Below are positions 28,769-38,517 of a stretch of DNA of 64,000 nt, in pieces. Numbering within the stretch: position 1 is the first letter of the stretch; each line of letters opens with the position of its first letter. Origin of the DNA: Ehrlichia canis str. Jake (GTDB lineage Bacteria > Pseudomonadota > Alphaproteobacteria > Rickettsiales > Anaplasmataceae); the NCBI RefSeq assembly GCF_000012565.1, contig NC_007354.1, forward strand, positions 1-64,000. The letters are read 5' to 3'. The translations under genes were made by a program, and so were the position numbers. The notes beneath the pieces are model-generated. The model did no database searches. It was not told the DNA's origin and saw nothing but the letters and a program-made list of their open reading frames with translations.

Positions 28769-29353
28769 TTAAATTGGTAAGATAAAGTTTTCATATAGCT
28801 TTCTGTGATGCTCTATTGATTTAATTATTATGTTAGTTTTTTTTGCGAAATCTTTATATATTTGTTTATCTTCTGATTTATTTTTATGAGAAATACATTT
28901 CAAAAATTTTAAATGGATATTTGATATTACAAAGTGTATTACACTTACATCTATAAATCTAGAGATTATATCATTAAGAGCATTAAAGTTTTTTCCTGTG
29001 ATTTTTGACAGTAGGAAAAGCATTAACTTAATATTAAAATGTATAAGTATCATTATATATATTACACAGCACAATACTGTGCTTAAGCAACCAATCATTA
29101 CTGCATGTTCATAATTTGATTCTTCAGTCCCATCTAATAAAGGAAGGCCACATGTGAAAAGCACTTTCATTTTGTGGTAAAATGCCACCATAGGTGCAAA
29201 ACAGAGAACTAACATTCCATTTATAGTTGTTTCTTTTAGTTTCATAAAAACCTGTTCATTGTTAAATAGCATTATAACATAACTATGAATTGTATAAAAG
29301 TTTATTGATCTAAGAAATTGATACAGTGTTTTATTAATTACAGTAGATGCCAT
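28769..29353 (-). CDS. Hypothetical membrane protein overlapping dapF
   Basis: Unrecognised 194-residue protein. Hydrophobic segments lie near 45-60 (MLVLCFAPMVAFY) and 85-120 (MIGCLSTVLCCVIYIMILIHFNIKLMLFLL, read as one or two passes), with a Lys-rich C-terminus. Its start overlaps the end of dapF by 20 bases, suggesting coupled translation. An inner ATG (Met28 or Met36) is possible. Function unknown. Confidence 0.6.
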   Translation of the reverse strand: MASTVINKTLYQFLRSINFYTIHSYVIMLFNNEQVFMKLKETTINGMLVLCFAPMVAFYHKMKVLFTCGLPLLDGTEESNYEHAVMIGCLSTVLCCVIYIMILIHFNIKLMLFLLSKITGKNFNALNDIISRFIDVSVIHFVISNIHLKFLKCISHKNKSEDKQIYKDFAKKTNIIIKSIEHHRKLYENFILPI

Positions 29354-30137
29354 GAAATGTATATGATACCATCCCTTCCATTAAAATAGTGTTATCATTC
29401 TGGTATGATATTAATAAGTTACCACCTTGTAAACATATTGTTGCTGTTGTATCAGTGTACTGACGTCTTACTGCTGCAACTAATGCTGCACATGCGCCAC
29501 TACCGCATGAAGCTGTTTCTCCAGTTCCACGTTCCCATACTCTCAGTTTGATTTTGTTTCTAGATAAGATTTCTGCAATACTAATGTTTGCTCTTTTAGG
29601 AAAAAGATTGTGATTTTCTAGTTTTGGTCCTAATTTATCTAGTGGGATTGTTTCTATTGAATTTACAAAAAATATTGCATGTGGATTTCCTACATTTATT
29701 CCTACAGGATCGCTGAGCATTTCTAATGTTATTGGTAGGTGCAATGTATCACATTCTTGAGATATAGGTATATCTGTCCAATGAAATTTTGCTATTCCCA
29801 TGTTAACTTGTACAGTATTTTCTGAGATCCTTAAGCATGATAATATGCGATCAGCTAGTTCAATTGTTACATTGTTTTTTTGTTTTTCATTACTTAATAG
29901 GTATGCAACACACCTTGCAGCGTTACCGCACATTTCAACTTTACTTCCATCTGCGTTATATATATGCATGAAACAATCAGCTTTTTCAGATTTTGTTATG
30001 ACAATAATTTGATCACAGCCAATTCCTGTTTTCCTGTTAGCAATTGCTTTATAATCAATGTTATTGTAGAACTTACTTCGGCAATCTATTATGACAAAAT
30101 CATTAAGAGTGCCATGCATTTTTATAAAGTCTATCAT
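29334..30137 (-). CDS. dapF: Diaminopimelate epimerase
   Basis: Interconverts LL- and meso-diaminopimelate in lysine/DAP synthesis. The 267-residue protein has MHGTLNDFVIID at the N-terminus. The two catalytic Cys are in EMCGNAARCVA near 69 and in GTGETASCGSGACAALVAA near 212. VNVGNPHAIFFV is also present. Length is normal. dapD, from the same pathway, is at 36066. Confidence 0.95.
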   Translation of the reverse strand: MIDFIKMHGTLNDFVIIDCRSKFYNNIDYKAIANRKTGIGCDQIIVITKSEKADCFMHIYNADGSKVEMCGNAARCVAYLLSNEKQKNNVTIELADRILSCLRISENTVQVNMGIAKFHWTDIPISQECDTLHLPITLEMLSDPVGINVGNPHAIFFVNSIETIPLDKLGPKLENHNLFPKRANISIAEILSRNKIKLRVWERGTGETASCGSGACAALVAAVRRQYTDTTATICLQGGNLLISYQNDNTILMEGMVSYTFHGIYCN

Positions 30138-30387
30138 ATTTAATAAAAGAAAATGGTAACTTTGTTATTGTGATCTATTTTAACAAGTTTTTAAATACCT
30201 AATTTTGTCAAAAATTTTATTATGTTTTTGTGAGAATATTAGTGAGCATTGATTATATGAAATGTGTATGTAATTAAAAATAGCACTTGATAATCTATAA
30301 TAGCATCAATTGAATATTATATAGTAATGTCTGGTAAAATGCTGTTTATCTTATTAATTGAAATTCATGTAGTGTATAAATGCTTGG

Positions 30388-30819
30388 CTATATGCTTATA
30401 GAACTTTTTAGTAACTGTACTGCTTCTTTATGTTCTGCAATAAAGCTTTCCTCGATGCTTCTTGGAAGTTTTATGTTGAAATGAGAGTTAAAAAATTGTG
30501 ATATATCTTGTAATCTTGCAATATTGTTCTTTTTTTTACTAATAAATTTATGAGAAGAAATGCCTTTTAATATTTCAATACTGAGAAGTTTATTTAATAA
30601 CACTGATTCCATTGTTGTGTTTATTCTTAATAGAATATTACTAATAACATTGTCTGTTGGTAACGATATGTTGTGATTCTTATTGTGTATTGTTATTATA
30701 TATAAGCATGATATTTGTAATAGATGTGTTTGTTTGTATTTTTGATTTTTTACTATTTCCCATGTTATCTTATGAGATTTTGTTTCGTTTCTATTGTTTA
30801 CAAATGGAACATCTGACAT
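30388..30819 (-). CDS. Hypothetical protein
   Basis: Unrecognised 143-residue soluble protein, basic, without membrane segments. AAGGA sits six bases before ATG 30819, one of the better ribosome-binding sites in the window, which supports a real gene. Sequence features are ITWEIVKNQKYKQTHLLQI, a middle region rich in Ile/Leu/Asn, and a C-terminal LPRSIEESFIAEHKEAVQLL likely to be helical. No neighbour suggests a function. Confidence 0.6.
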   Translation of the reverse strand: MSDVPFVNNRNETKSHKITWEIVKNQKYKQTHLLQISCLYIITIHNKNHNISLPTDNVISNILLRINTTMESVLLNKLLSIEILKGISSHKFISKKKNNIARLQDISQFFNSHFNIKLPRSIEESFIAEHKEAVQLLKSSISI

Positions 30820-31579
30820 TTCTTTTCCTTAAAGAATCAATGACGATATTATAGGTGTTGATAGTTAAATAATGTATAATAATGACATTTATTTTTGTAT
30901 TGATAGGAAGAAGTGATATGTATCTTCTGTAGATCTAAATAATAATGTTATATGTTCTGTTGTTTTTTCTAAATATTGCAGCTGACTAATTTGGGCTTTG
31001 TTTTTCATGTTAAATAATTGTATGATTGTTGTCTAATGTTGAGATTTTAATACTTAGTCGAAGTTTTGTGTGTGGATAGTTACTAACAATTGAAATTGTA
31101 ATGAAGAACTAGTGTTTTTACACCTGAGAGCATACTTGATTAGTAACAAATATGGTGTTGTGTGCTGAATTTAATAAGAAGTATGTAATTTAAATATTGT
31201 ATGTTTGTTAAGTATTTTATTACATTATTGGGATAGAAGGTGTATCAGAATATTAAAATACATTTCTAATGCTTATGATATGTGGATTGTATGTGTTAGT
31301 TTTTAATGTTTAAACAGCATTAAAATGTTAATATTTATCCTAATAAATTAATAAATATAAAGGTATTAATATTTTTTAATTTTTTGCTATTTATGATATA
31401 ATGTCTGGACTATAGCTGTTTACATGCAAATTTTGTTAAGTGATGTAGTAGTAAAGTTGTATATTACTGTGAGAATAAATTTGATTTTGTGCTAAAAAAC
31501 ACTTAATAAATTTTTTATAGTTTATAAAGATATTTAACTATTTTAGTGATTTATTAAATTGTTAAACAAGGTAACTTAT
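30820..31579. other. Long gap upstream of pgk
   Basis: About 760 bases without a supportable gene. It contains a candidate pgk promoter at 31394-31402. I see no copies of neighbouring genes here. Confidence 0.5.
31394..31402 (+). promoter_or_regulatory. Candidate extended -10 promoter element upstream of pgk
   Basis: TGATATAAT is a perfect TATAAT with an upstream TG (extended -10). No good -35 is visible 17 bases before it (TTTTAA). It would give a leader of about 170 bases before pgk. Confidence 0.35.
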
Positions 31580-32764
31580 ATGTTAAGGTCTCATGATTTT
31601 ACTTTTTGTAATATGAAAAAAATACAAGATTTCAGTTGTAGTGGTAAGACAGTGTTACTGCGTGCAGACTTAAATGTACCAATGGATAATGGTGTAGTGT
31701 TGGATGATACTAGGATTGTTAGATTGACTACAACTATTAAGTACTTACTGAGTAATGATGCAAAGATTGTAATAATGTCGCACTATGGCCGCCCTAAGTC
31801 TTATGATAAAGAATTTTCTTTGAAGTTTTTGATTGAGTACCTAAATAAGATATTTACAACAAATGTAATATTTATAGATGGTGTAATTGGGGATTATGTA
31901 GAACAAACTATACAATCTGCTTCATTAGGTTCAATATTATTACTAGAAAATTTGAGATTTTATGCAGAAGAAGAAACAAATGATTTAGCGTTTGCTAAAC
32001 AGCTTGCTTTATTGGCTGATATATATGTTAATGATGCTTTTTCTTGTTTACACCGTAAACATGCATCTATAGATGCGATTACTAGATTAATTCCTTCTTT
32101 TATTGGCTTTAATTTTCAGGAAGAAATGAAATATTTGAATTGTGTTGTTTCTAATAGTGAAAAACCAGTTGCAGTTATAGTTGGTGGCTCAAAAATATCA
32201 ACAAAAATTCACATGTTGAAAAATCTGACTAAAAAGGTGGATTTTTTAATAGTAGGTGGAGCTATTGCAAATAACTTTTTACTATCGCAAGGTCTGAAAA
32301 TAGGAAGATCATTATATGAAGAATTAGAAAAAGATCTTGTAAAAGAAATAATGGATCTTGCTAAAAGACATGAGTGTAAAATTATTGTTCCAGTTGATTA
32401 TGTAGTGGCTAAGAATTCTATTTATGGGAAAAGTTCAATAAAAGATAATGATACTATAGAATCTGATGATGTAATATTAGATATAGGACCTCAAACGATT
32501 AATATAGTTACTGCAACAGTAAATAAGTGTAGAACGATTTTATGGAATGGTCCATGTGGTATGTTTGAAAAGGAGCAGTTTTCAAAAGGAACATTTAGTG
32601 TTGCAAACTTATTAGCAAAATTAACTAAGGCAGGTAAACTTAAAAGTATTGTTGGTGGTGGTGATAGTATATGTGCAATCAAGTTATCTGGTCTTTCAAA
32701 TGATGACTTTACTTATATTTCAACAGGTGGAGGTGCTTTACTGCACTTTCTTAGTATTGCGTAG
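31580..32764 (+). CDS. pgk: Phosphoglycerate kinase
   Basis: Interconverts 1,3-bisphosphoglycerate and 3-phosphoglycerate. Motifs are VLLRADLNVPMDNG near the N-terminus, MSHYGRPK, LLENLRFYAEE, YVNDAFSCLHRKHASI, VIVGGSKISTKI, LIVGGAIANNFL, TILWNGPCGMFE and the terminal GGGDS...STGGGALL. The frame opens at TTG 31559. ATG 31580 has AAGG eight bases upstream and is my choice (394 residues), though ATG 31613 would give the conserved short start. The last 75 bases (32690-32764) are also the founder of the downstream repeat array. Confidence 0.94.
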   Translation: MLRSHDFTFCNMKKIQDFSCSGKTVLLRADLNVPMDNGVVLDDTRIVRLTTTIKYLLSNDAKIVIMSHYGRPKSYDKEFSLKFLIEYLNKIFTTNVIFIDGVIGDYVEQTIQSASLGSILLLENLRFYAEEETNDLAFAKQLALLADIYVNDAFSCLHRKHASIDAITRLIPSFIGFNFQEEMKYLNCVVSNSEKPVAVIVGGSKISTKIHMLKNLTKKVDFLIVGGAIANNFLLSQGLKIGRSLYEELEKDLVKEIMDLAKRHECKIIVPVDYVVAKNSIYGKSSIKDNDTIESDDVILDIGPQTINIVTATVNKCRTILWNGPCGMFEKEQFSKGTFSVANLLAKLTKAGKLKSIVGGGDSICAIKLSGLSNDDFTYISTGGGALLHFLSIA

Positions 32765-33692
32765 TCAGATGTTTAATTATAGGAATGGGGTCTAAGAAAA
32801 GTCTAATGATGATTTAATATTAACTGTACTATTGTAAATTAACAAAAAAATTGCTGTAAATGAGATAACTTGTTTAATGAAATTAAATTGGTCTTTCAAA
32901 TGATGACTTTACTTGTGTTTCAATAATAAAAAGTTCTTAAGTAAATTTTCTAAGTATTGGGTAGAAGAACTTTTATTCAATCTAGTGACTATATTTAAAG
33001 TATGGGAGTAAAATTCAAACATATAGAATTTGATTATAGATGTGAAAGATGTAGTATAAGTAAAAAAATGGACTTAACATTACTCACTATTGATAAAATG
33101 CACAAAAAAATTGCTGTAAATGAGATAACTTGTTTAATGAAATTAAATTGGTCTTTCAAATGATGACTTTACTTGTGTTTCAATAATAAAAAGTTCTTAA
33201 GTAAATTTTCTAAGTATTGGGTAGCAGAACTTTTATTCAATCTAGTGACTATATTTAATAGTATGGGAGTAAAATTCAAACATATGGAATTTAATTATAG
33301 ATGTGAAAGATGTAGTATAAGTAAAAAAATGGACTTAACATTACTCACTATTGATAAAATGCACAAAAAATATTGCTGTAAGTGAGGTAACGTGTTTAAG
33401 AAATTAATTGGTCTTTCAAATGATGACTTTACTTGTGTTTCAATAATAAAAAGTTCTTAAGTAAATTTTCTAAGTGTCGGGTAGCAGAACTTTTATTCAA
33501 TCTAGTGACTATATTTAAAGTATGGGAGTAAAATTCAAACATATGGAATTTAATTATAGATGTGAAAGATGTAGTATAAGTAAAAAAATGGACTTAACAT
33601 TACTCACTATTGATAAAATGCACAAAAAATATTGCTGTAAGTAAGATGACGTGTTTAAGAAATTAATTGGTCTTTCAAATGATGACTTTACT
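32690..33692 (+). repeat. Tandem array derived from the pgk 3' end (about 260-bp units)
   Basis: Units begin with GGTCTTTCAAATGATGACTT at 32690 (inside pgk), 32890, 33150, 33410 and 33669. Units 32890-33149, 33150-33409 and 33410-33668 are 260, 260 and 259 bases and nearly identical. The first, containing the real pgk end, is 200 bases and looks internally deleted. The last is a 24-base stub. The first 75 bases of each unit align without gaps to the last 25 codons of pgk including the stop TAG, so the array is a repeatedly copied gene 3' end plus flank. Confidence 0.93.
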
Positions 33693-33744
33693 GATACCTC
33701 AGTTATAAAATGTTGGGTTGATAATTGATTTTAGAATATGCTTA

Positions 33745-33885
33745 GCCAGATCTAATATTCCCAGTTTCTATAATTAGTCATGAAACTGCTCTTTAATTGA
33801 TTATGTAGAAAATATACTTGTACATACCCATACAGCAATATTAGAAGTTATTTTACCAACAAAAAAACTAACTAATAAAACAACA
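33745..33885 (+). pseudogene. Inverted internal fragment of xseA
   Basis: Plus-strand translation gives PVSIISHETAL, then, one frame later, LIDYVENILVHTHTAILEVILPTKKL. This matches the XseA segment PIVSAIGHETDFTLIDYAADIRAPTPTAAVEIVLPTKTQL encoded on the minus strand at about 34410-34545. The copy has stops and a frame change, so it is not functional. It lies 150 bases beyond the real xseA stop, in opposite orientation. Confidence 0.82.
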
Positions 33886-34032
33886 TGAACAGTGAATTCA
33901 ATTATAAATAGTATAACTTATTTTTTCTTGGTTATTCTTATAATGTTACAGGGACATTTGTATAAATTAGTTTATAGTGTGTTAGATAGTGTCATTTTGT
34001 GCGGTGTTAATATATGAAAATTAATTAGATTA

Positions 34033-35199
34033 CTATTTTATTATAGCTTCTACTATGCCGTCTTTTAGTTCAATTGAAATGATATCATTTGATTGTAGCT
34101 TTTTTATGCTATTGATGTGGTTATTATTTGTGTCATATATTACAGCATATCCTGCTTCTAATATCTTTTCTTTATTAAATTGATTGATTTTATAATATAA
34201 CTCATTTAAGGATTGCTTTTTGTTTAATAACATTATTTTTAATAGTACTTCTATTTGACTTTTATGTTCAAGTAACTGAAGTTTTAATACTTTTATTTTA
34301 TGTTTAGTTTTCATTAAATTGTTATGTAAGTAAAACAATCTGTCTTTTTTTATGTTTATTTTATAATGTAAAATTGTTTTTATTTTGTTGAATCTACTAT
34401 TTATGAGTTCTACTAGTTGGGTTTTTGTTGGTAAAACAATTTCTACTGCAGCTGTAGGGGTAGGTGCACGTATATCTGCTGCATAATCAATTAAAGTAAA
34501 ATCAGTTTCATGGCCAATTGCAGAAACTATGGGGATGCTAGATCCAGCTACTGCCCTTACAATTGCCTCGTCATTAAAAATCCATAGATCTTCTATGCTT
34601 CCTCCTCCTCTAGCAATTATTATTACATCTGGTCTATTTATATCAGAATTATTTAATTTTGATATTGCGTTTATGATTTGATTGATAGCTTCATTACCTT
34701 GTACAGACACTGGAGATATTACTATATGGCTTGGGAAACGACTTTTTACTCTGTTTAGTATATCGTTGATCACTGCTCCAGTAGTAGATGTGATGACACC
34801 TATGATCTTAGGTAACAGAGGTAAGTGTTTTTTATTTGATTGATTAAAAAGACCTTCTTTTTCTAACTTTGCTTTTCTTTGTTCAAGCATTATTTTTAAG
34901 TTACCTATCCCAGCTAGTAGCATGCTTTCTGTTATTAGTTGGTATTTTGATTGATAAGTTGTTAAGAAGCCAAAACATATTACTTCTAACCCATTTTTCA
35001 GATCAAATTCTATTTTAGTGTTATTCCAACATACTGCGTTAAGCACAGCATCATCGTCTTTTAGTGTAAAATATGTATGTCCAGATTTTGGTTGTGATAA
35101 ATTACTGATTTCTCCTCTCACTTTTATATGTGTGAATGTTTCGTGTACGAAATTTTGAAAAATTTTTGTGAGTTCACTGACGGTAAATTCTGGTATCAT
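34033..35199 (-). CDS. xseA: Exodeoxyribonuclease VII large subunit
   Basis: Catalytic subunit of a single-strand exonuclease used in repair. The 388-residue protein has an N-terminal OB fold (SELTKIFQNFVHETFTHIKVRGEISNL then HTYFTLKDDDAVLNAVCW). The catalytic region shows IGVITSTTGAVINDIL, DVIIIARGGGSIEDLW, AVAGSSIPIVSAIGHETDFTLIDY and RAPTPTAAVEI, followed by a coiled-coil-like Lys/Leu region (about 270-345). The C-terminus is slightly short for the family. It overlaps the upstream zinc-ribbon gene by 4 bases (ATGA-type coupling). Confidence 0.94.
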   Translation of the reverse strand: MIPEFTVSELTKIFQNFVHETFTHIKVRGEISNLSQPKSGHTYFTLKDDDAVLNAVCWNNTKIEFDLKNGLEVICFGFLTTYQSKYQLITESMLLAGIGNLKIMLEQRKAKLEKEGLFNQSNKKHLPLLPKIIGVITSTTGAVINDILNRVKSRFPSHIVISPVSVQGNEAINQIINAISKLNNSDINRPDVIIIARGGGSIEDLWIFNDEAIVRAVAGSSIPIVSAIGHETDFTLIDYAADIRAPTPTAAVEIVLPTKTQLVELINSRFNKIKTILHYKINIKKDRLFYLHNNLMKTKHKIKVLKLQLLEHKSQIEVLLKIMLLNKKQSLNELYYKINQFNKEKILEAGYAVIYDTNNNHINSIKKLQSNDIISIELKDGIVEAIIK

Positions 35200-35861
35200 A
35201 AAAAGGCAATTTCAAATAGATTCCCTATTTTTATTTGTATACTGTCTGTATCTTTTGGTGCATGTATTATATGTTCAAATTTGTAATCTTGCTTGCTAGG
35301 AATAATGTCTGTTTTATGTTGGTTTAATTTCTTTGAAGCCACTGCTTTTTTTTGTTTATTATAAAGCACAAGTTGTATACCAGGTATGAACCTTTCCTGA
35401 TCCGATTGATTCTTAATGATACCTTCAATTTTTATTGCGATATTATATTCATCTTTTTTGAGGATTTTGATCTTGGAGTCTGCTAATTGTATATTTGTCG
35501 TGTCATACATTTCTATTATGCGATAGATCTTTCTAAACTTGTATGGGATGTTATTTTGAAGCATAACGGAAAGTGAAAATATTAGTAGTATTGTTGTACA
35601 TACCGACAGTGTTTTTTTTAGAAAAGAATGTCTTGTTGATGAATGATGCTGTGTAGGATTTTTGCTAGCCTGTAGGTTAGGGTTGACTACAGATTCTTTA
35701 TTTGTATAGTTTTTTTCAGGATAGTCTTCAGCTTTATCTTCAGATGGTATATGTGTCCATGTGTTATTACAGTGTGTACATCTAACTTTTTTACCTTCAG
35801 TAGGAAATTTACTGCTGTCTACTCTATAAACTGCCTTACAATTTTTGCATTCTATCCGCAT
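35196..35861 (-). CDS. Zinc-ribbon (MJ0042-type) membrane protein
   Basis: 221-residue protein. The N-terminal zinc ribbon (Cys 5, 8 in CKNCKAVYRVDSSKFP and CTHCNNTW near 28-31) is the MJ0042/zinc_ribbon_4 family start. A polar linker leads to one membrane helix near 84-107 (VCTTILLIFSLSVMLQ). A C-terminal extracytoplasmic domain follows, with IKIEGIIKNQSDQERFIPGIQLVLYNKQ and FEHIIHAPKDT, resembling the DUF3426 layout. Function is unknown. It is cotranscribed with xseA. Confidence 0.82.
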   Translation of the reverse strand: MRIECKNCKAVYRVDSSKFPTEGKKVRCTHCNNTWTHIPSEDKAEDYPEKNYTNKESVVNPNLQASKNPTQHHSSTRHSFLKKTLSVCTTILLIFSLSVMLQNNIPYKFRKIYRIIEMYDTTNIQLADSKIKILKKDEYNIAIKIEGIIKNQSDQERFIPGIQLVLYNKQKKAVASKKLNQHKTDIIPSKQDYKFEHIIHAPKDTDSIQIKIGNLFEIAFL

Positions 35862-36065
35862 TAAACACAGGTTTATTGATTATGTATTATAAACATAATA
35901 TAGTCTATTATTACAAATATGTCTACAGTGTATGTGATGTACATAATCTAATAATTTTAGTAAATCAAGGTATTGTATATGTTAGTACTTATGGCTGGAT
36001 AAAACACTTGTATTTTAGCATATGTCATGTTACGATGAGCAACTTTAATAAATACGTAATTGGTT

Positions 36066-36911
36066 ATGAGTATGATAGATGTTTGTGATTTTAAAGAAGT
36101 TATAGAAGATGCATGGAGCAATTTAGCTAATCTTTCTAGTAACACATCAATTAAGAAAGTTGTTGATGATGTTATGGATCTTTTAGATCAAGGCAGAATT
36201 CGTGTATGTGAAAAAGTTGGGGACCAATGGGTAGTAAATGAATGGGCTAAAAAAGCTATATTGTTGTGTTTCCGTGTGTATGATATGAATCTTGCAGAAA
36301 TTAATACATCAAATTCAATGCTTGGTAATTTATGTTGGTTTGATAAAGTGCAATTGAAATTTGGTAAGTGGAGTGCTGATGATTTCAGACGAGCAAAAAT
36401 TAGAGCTGTACCTGGATCAATGGTGCGTAAATCTGCTTATATTGCACCTAATGTAGTATTAATGCCAAGTTTTGTTAATGTTGGCGCATACGTAGGTGAA
36501 GGAACTATGATTGATACTTGGGCATCTGTTGGAAGTTGTGCTCAAATTGGTAAACATTGTCATATTTCTGGTGGTGCTGGAATAGGTGGAGTGTTAGAGC
36601 CGTTAAGTTCTAGACCTGTTGTTATAGAAGATAATTGTTTTATTGGTGCTCGTAGTGAAATTGTTGAAGGTGTAATAGTTGGTGAAGGTTCAGTAATTTC
36701 TATGGGTGTTTATATTGGAGCTTCTACTAGAATTGTTGACAGAGAGTCTGGTGAAATATCTTATGGAAGAATCCCTCCATATTCTGTGGTAGTACCTGGT
36801 TCTTATGGTAGTGGTAATTTATCGTTATACTGTGCTGTAATTGTTAAAAAGGTTGATGATAACACTAGAAGTAAAGTGTCTATCAATGAGCTTTTAAGGG
36901 ACGACTCTTAA
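36066..36911 (+). CDS. dapD: 2,3,4,5-tetrahydropyridine-2,6-dicarboxylate N-succinyltransferase
   Basis: Succinylates tetrahydrodipicolinate in DAP/lysine synthesis. The protein of about 281 residues has an N-terminal helical part ([38 protein letters not shown]). It then has a left-handed beta-helix of hexapeptides: [65 protein letters not shown], split here only by the text, with [12 protein letters not shown] following. The frame opens at TTG 36060. ATG 36066 or 36072 is the likely start; neither has a clear Shine-Dalgarno. dapF is at 29334. Confidence 0.94.
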   Translation: MSMIDVCDFKEVIEDAWSNLANLSSNTSIKKVVDDVMDLLDQGRIRVCEKVGDQWVVNEWAKKAILLCFRVYDMNLAEINTSNSMLGNLCWFDKVQLKFGKWSADDFRRAKIRAVPGSMVRKSAYIAPNVVLMPSFVNVGAYVGEGTMIDTWASVGSCAQIGKHCHISGGAGIGGVLEPLSSRPVVIEDNCFIGARSEIVEGVIVGEGSVISMGVYIGASTRIVDRESGEISYGRIPPYSVVVPGSYGSGNLSLYCAVIVKKVDDNTRSKVSINELLRDDS

Positions 36912-37191
36912 AATCTGAAATTTTTTAGGCTTGCAATTTAAGTAGTAATACGCATATAAAGTGTGTTTGTGTTGTATTTTACTATAATTTGAAAATGCAA
37001 ATCAGTTAGTCACTAGTAGGTTTCTTAAAGGAAAATCAATTTTTAGTACCACTTTGCTATATACTTAGTGTATAAATTTTTATACTACAGGAGATGCTCA
37101 TGTTGTTTGTATAGATATACTTGTATGCTTAATAATATGATGAATTTTATCCTAATGGTGATAAAATTCTGAAGTGGGTTCTGTTGTTTAA

Positions 37192-38517
37192 ATGATAATG
37201 AGTACTATTTTTGCTTTATGTACTCCGTGGGGGAAATCTGGAGTAGCTGTTATTAGGGTCTCTGGTAAAGATGCTGCAAAAGCATTTTTGCATTTTGGTA
37301 TTAGTAGTAGTATTAAACCGAGGACTGCGACATTTGCTCATTTATATAATAGTAAAGGTGAAATAATAGATGAAGTTATAATTGTCTATTTTGTTGCTCC
37401 TAGTAGCTTTACTGGAGAAGATGTTGTTGAATTTCATACTCATGGTAGTTTAGCTGTTATAAAAATGATATTAGCTGAACTTGGTAAAATCTTTGTACCT
37501 GCTGGACCTGGTGAATTTTCTTTGCGTGCTTTCTTAAATAATAAGGTTGATTTGACTAGAGCTGAAGCAATAGTTGACCTTATAAATTCTGAAACAGAAA
37601 TGCAAGCTAAACAGGCTATAAGACAAATGTCAGGGGCTTTAGAGAAATTGTATCAAAGTTGGAGGCAGCAGTTAATTGATATATTATCTAATATAGAAGC
37701 CTATATTGATTTTCCAGAAGAAGTCAATAGTGCAGCACTTGCTAATATTGGTTATTTGTTAAATAATTTGCAGGAATCTTTGGAGTGTCATCTTAATGAT
37801 GATCGGAAAGGTGAAAGATTACGTCAGGGTATTTATATTGCAATTGTTGGTGAGCCTAATTCTGGTAAGTCTACTTTATTTAATCATTTAGCAAAAAGAG
37901 ATATTGCTATTGTTTCTGAATATGCTGGTACTACTAGAGACACTTTGGAAGCACATATAGATGTAGCTGGATATCCAATTGTCATAATTGATACTGCTGG
38001 TATTAGAGATAGTGCTGATCTGATAGAACAAGAAGGAATTAGACGTGCGAAATTAAAAGCTGAAAATGCTGATTTTAAGATAGTTATGCTACCTTACGAA
38101 AAACGGAATGTTTTTAACAATGAGATTATGAACTTAATAGATGAGAAGTCTATATGTGTTTTGAGTAAGGCAGATAATATTACAGAGCATGAATTAATAT
38201 CTATCTTTAATTTTAGTTTTGTACCAATTTCTGTATGTTGTAATCGTGGAATAGAAATTCTACTAAATTTAATCAAGCAGAGAGTAGAAAAGGATTTTCA
38301 ATTTTGTAGTACTCATCCTTTTATTACTTCTGAAAGACAAAGATTGCATATTCAAAATACTTTAAATATAGTGAAAAATATGGATTTGGAATTACCTATG
38401 GAAATAGTTGCAGAAGATTTAAGATTATCTGTAAGAGAGTTAGGAAAAGTAGTTGGTGTAATTAGTGATGAGGATATATTGGATAATGTTTTTGGTAAAT
38501 TTTGTATAGGTAAATAA
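37192..38517 (+). CDS. mnmE: tRNA modification GTPase MnmE
   Basis: Works with MnmG to add carboxymethylaminomethyl to wobble U34. The 441-residue protein has the N-terminal folate-binding domain (SGVAVIRVSGKDA, GEDVVEFHTHGS, GPGEFSLRAFLNNKVDLTRAEAIVDLI). The inserted G domain carries GEPNSGKSTLFN near 220, GTTRDT and DTAGIR. The invariant C-terminal FCIGK with its catalytic Cys is intact. The DNA encoding that C-terminus is also part of the downstream repeat array. Confidence 0.95.
   Translation: MIMSTIFALCTPWGKSGVAVIRVSGKDAAKAFLHFGISSSIKPRTATFAHLYNSKGEIIDEVIIVYFVAPSSFTGEDVVEFHTHGSLAVIKMILAELGKIFVPAGPGEFSLRAFLNNKVDLTRAEAIVDLINSETEMQAKQAIRQMSGALEKLYQSWRQQLIDILSNIEAYIDFPEEVNSAALANIGYLLNNLQESLECHLNDDRKGERLRQGIYIAIVGEPNSGKSTLFNHLAKRDIAIVSEYAGTTRDTLEAHIDVAGYPIVIIDTAGIRDSADLIEQEGIRRAKLKAENADFKIVMLPYEKRNVFNNEIMNLIDEKSICVLSKADNITEHELISIFNFSFVPISVCCNRGIEILLNLIKQRVEKDFQFCSTHPFITSERQRLHIQNTLNIVKNMDLELPMEIVAEDLRLSVRELGKVVGVISDEDILDNVFGKFCIGK

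Noticed and set aside
33173-33385. 70-codon frame inside the pgk array as a gene
   Set aside because: It spans a unit sequence that is a duplicated gene end and flank, has no ribosome-binding site, and is altered by an indel in another unit.
32765-33692. Possible insertion sequence after pgk
   Set aside because: No transposase frame, terminal inverted repeats or target duplication; the units are explained by the pgk 3' end.
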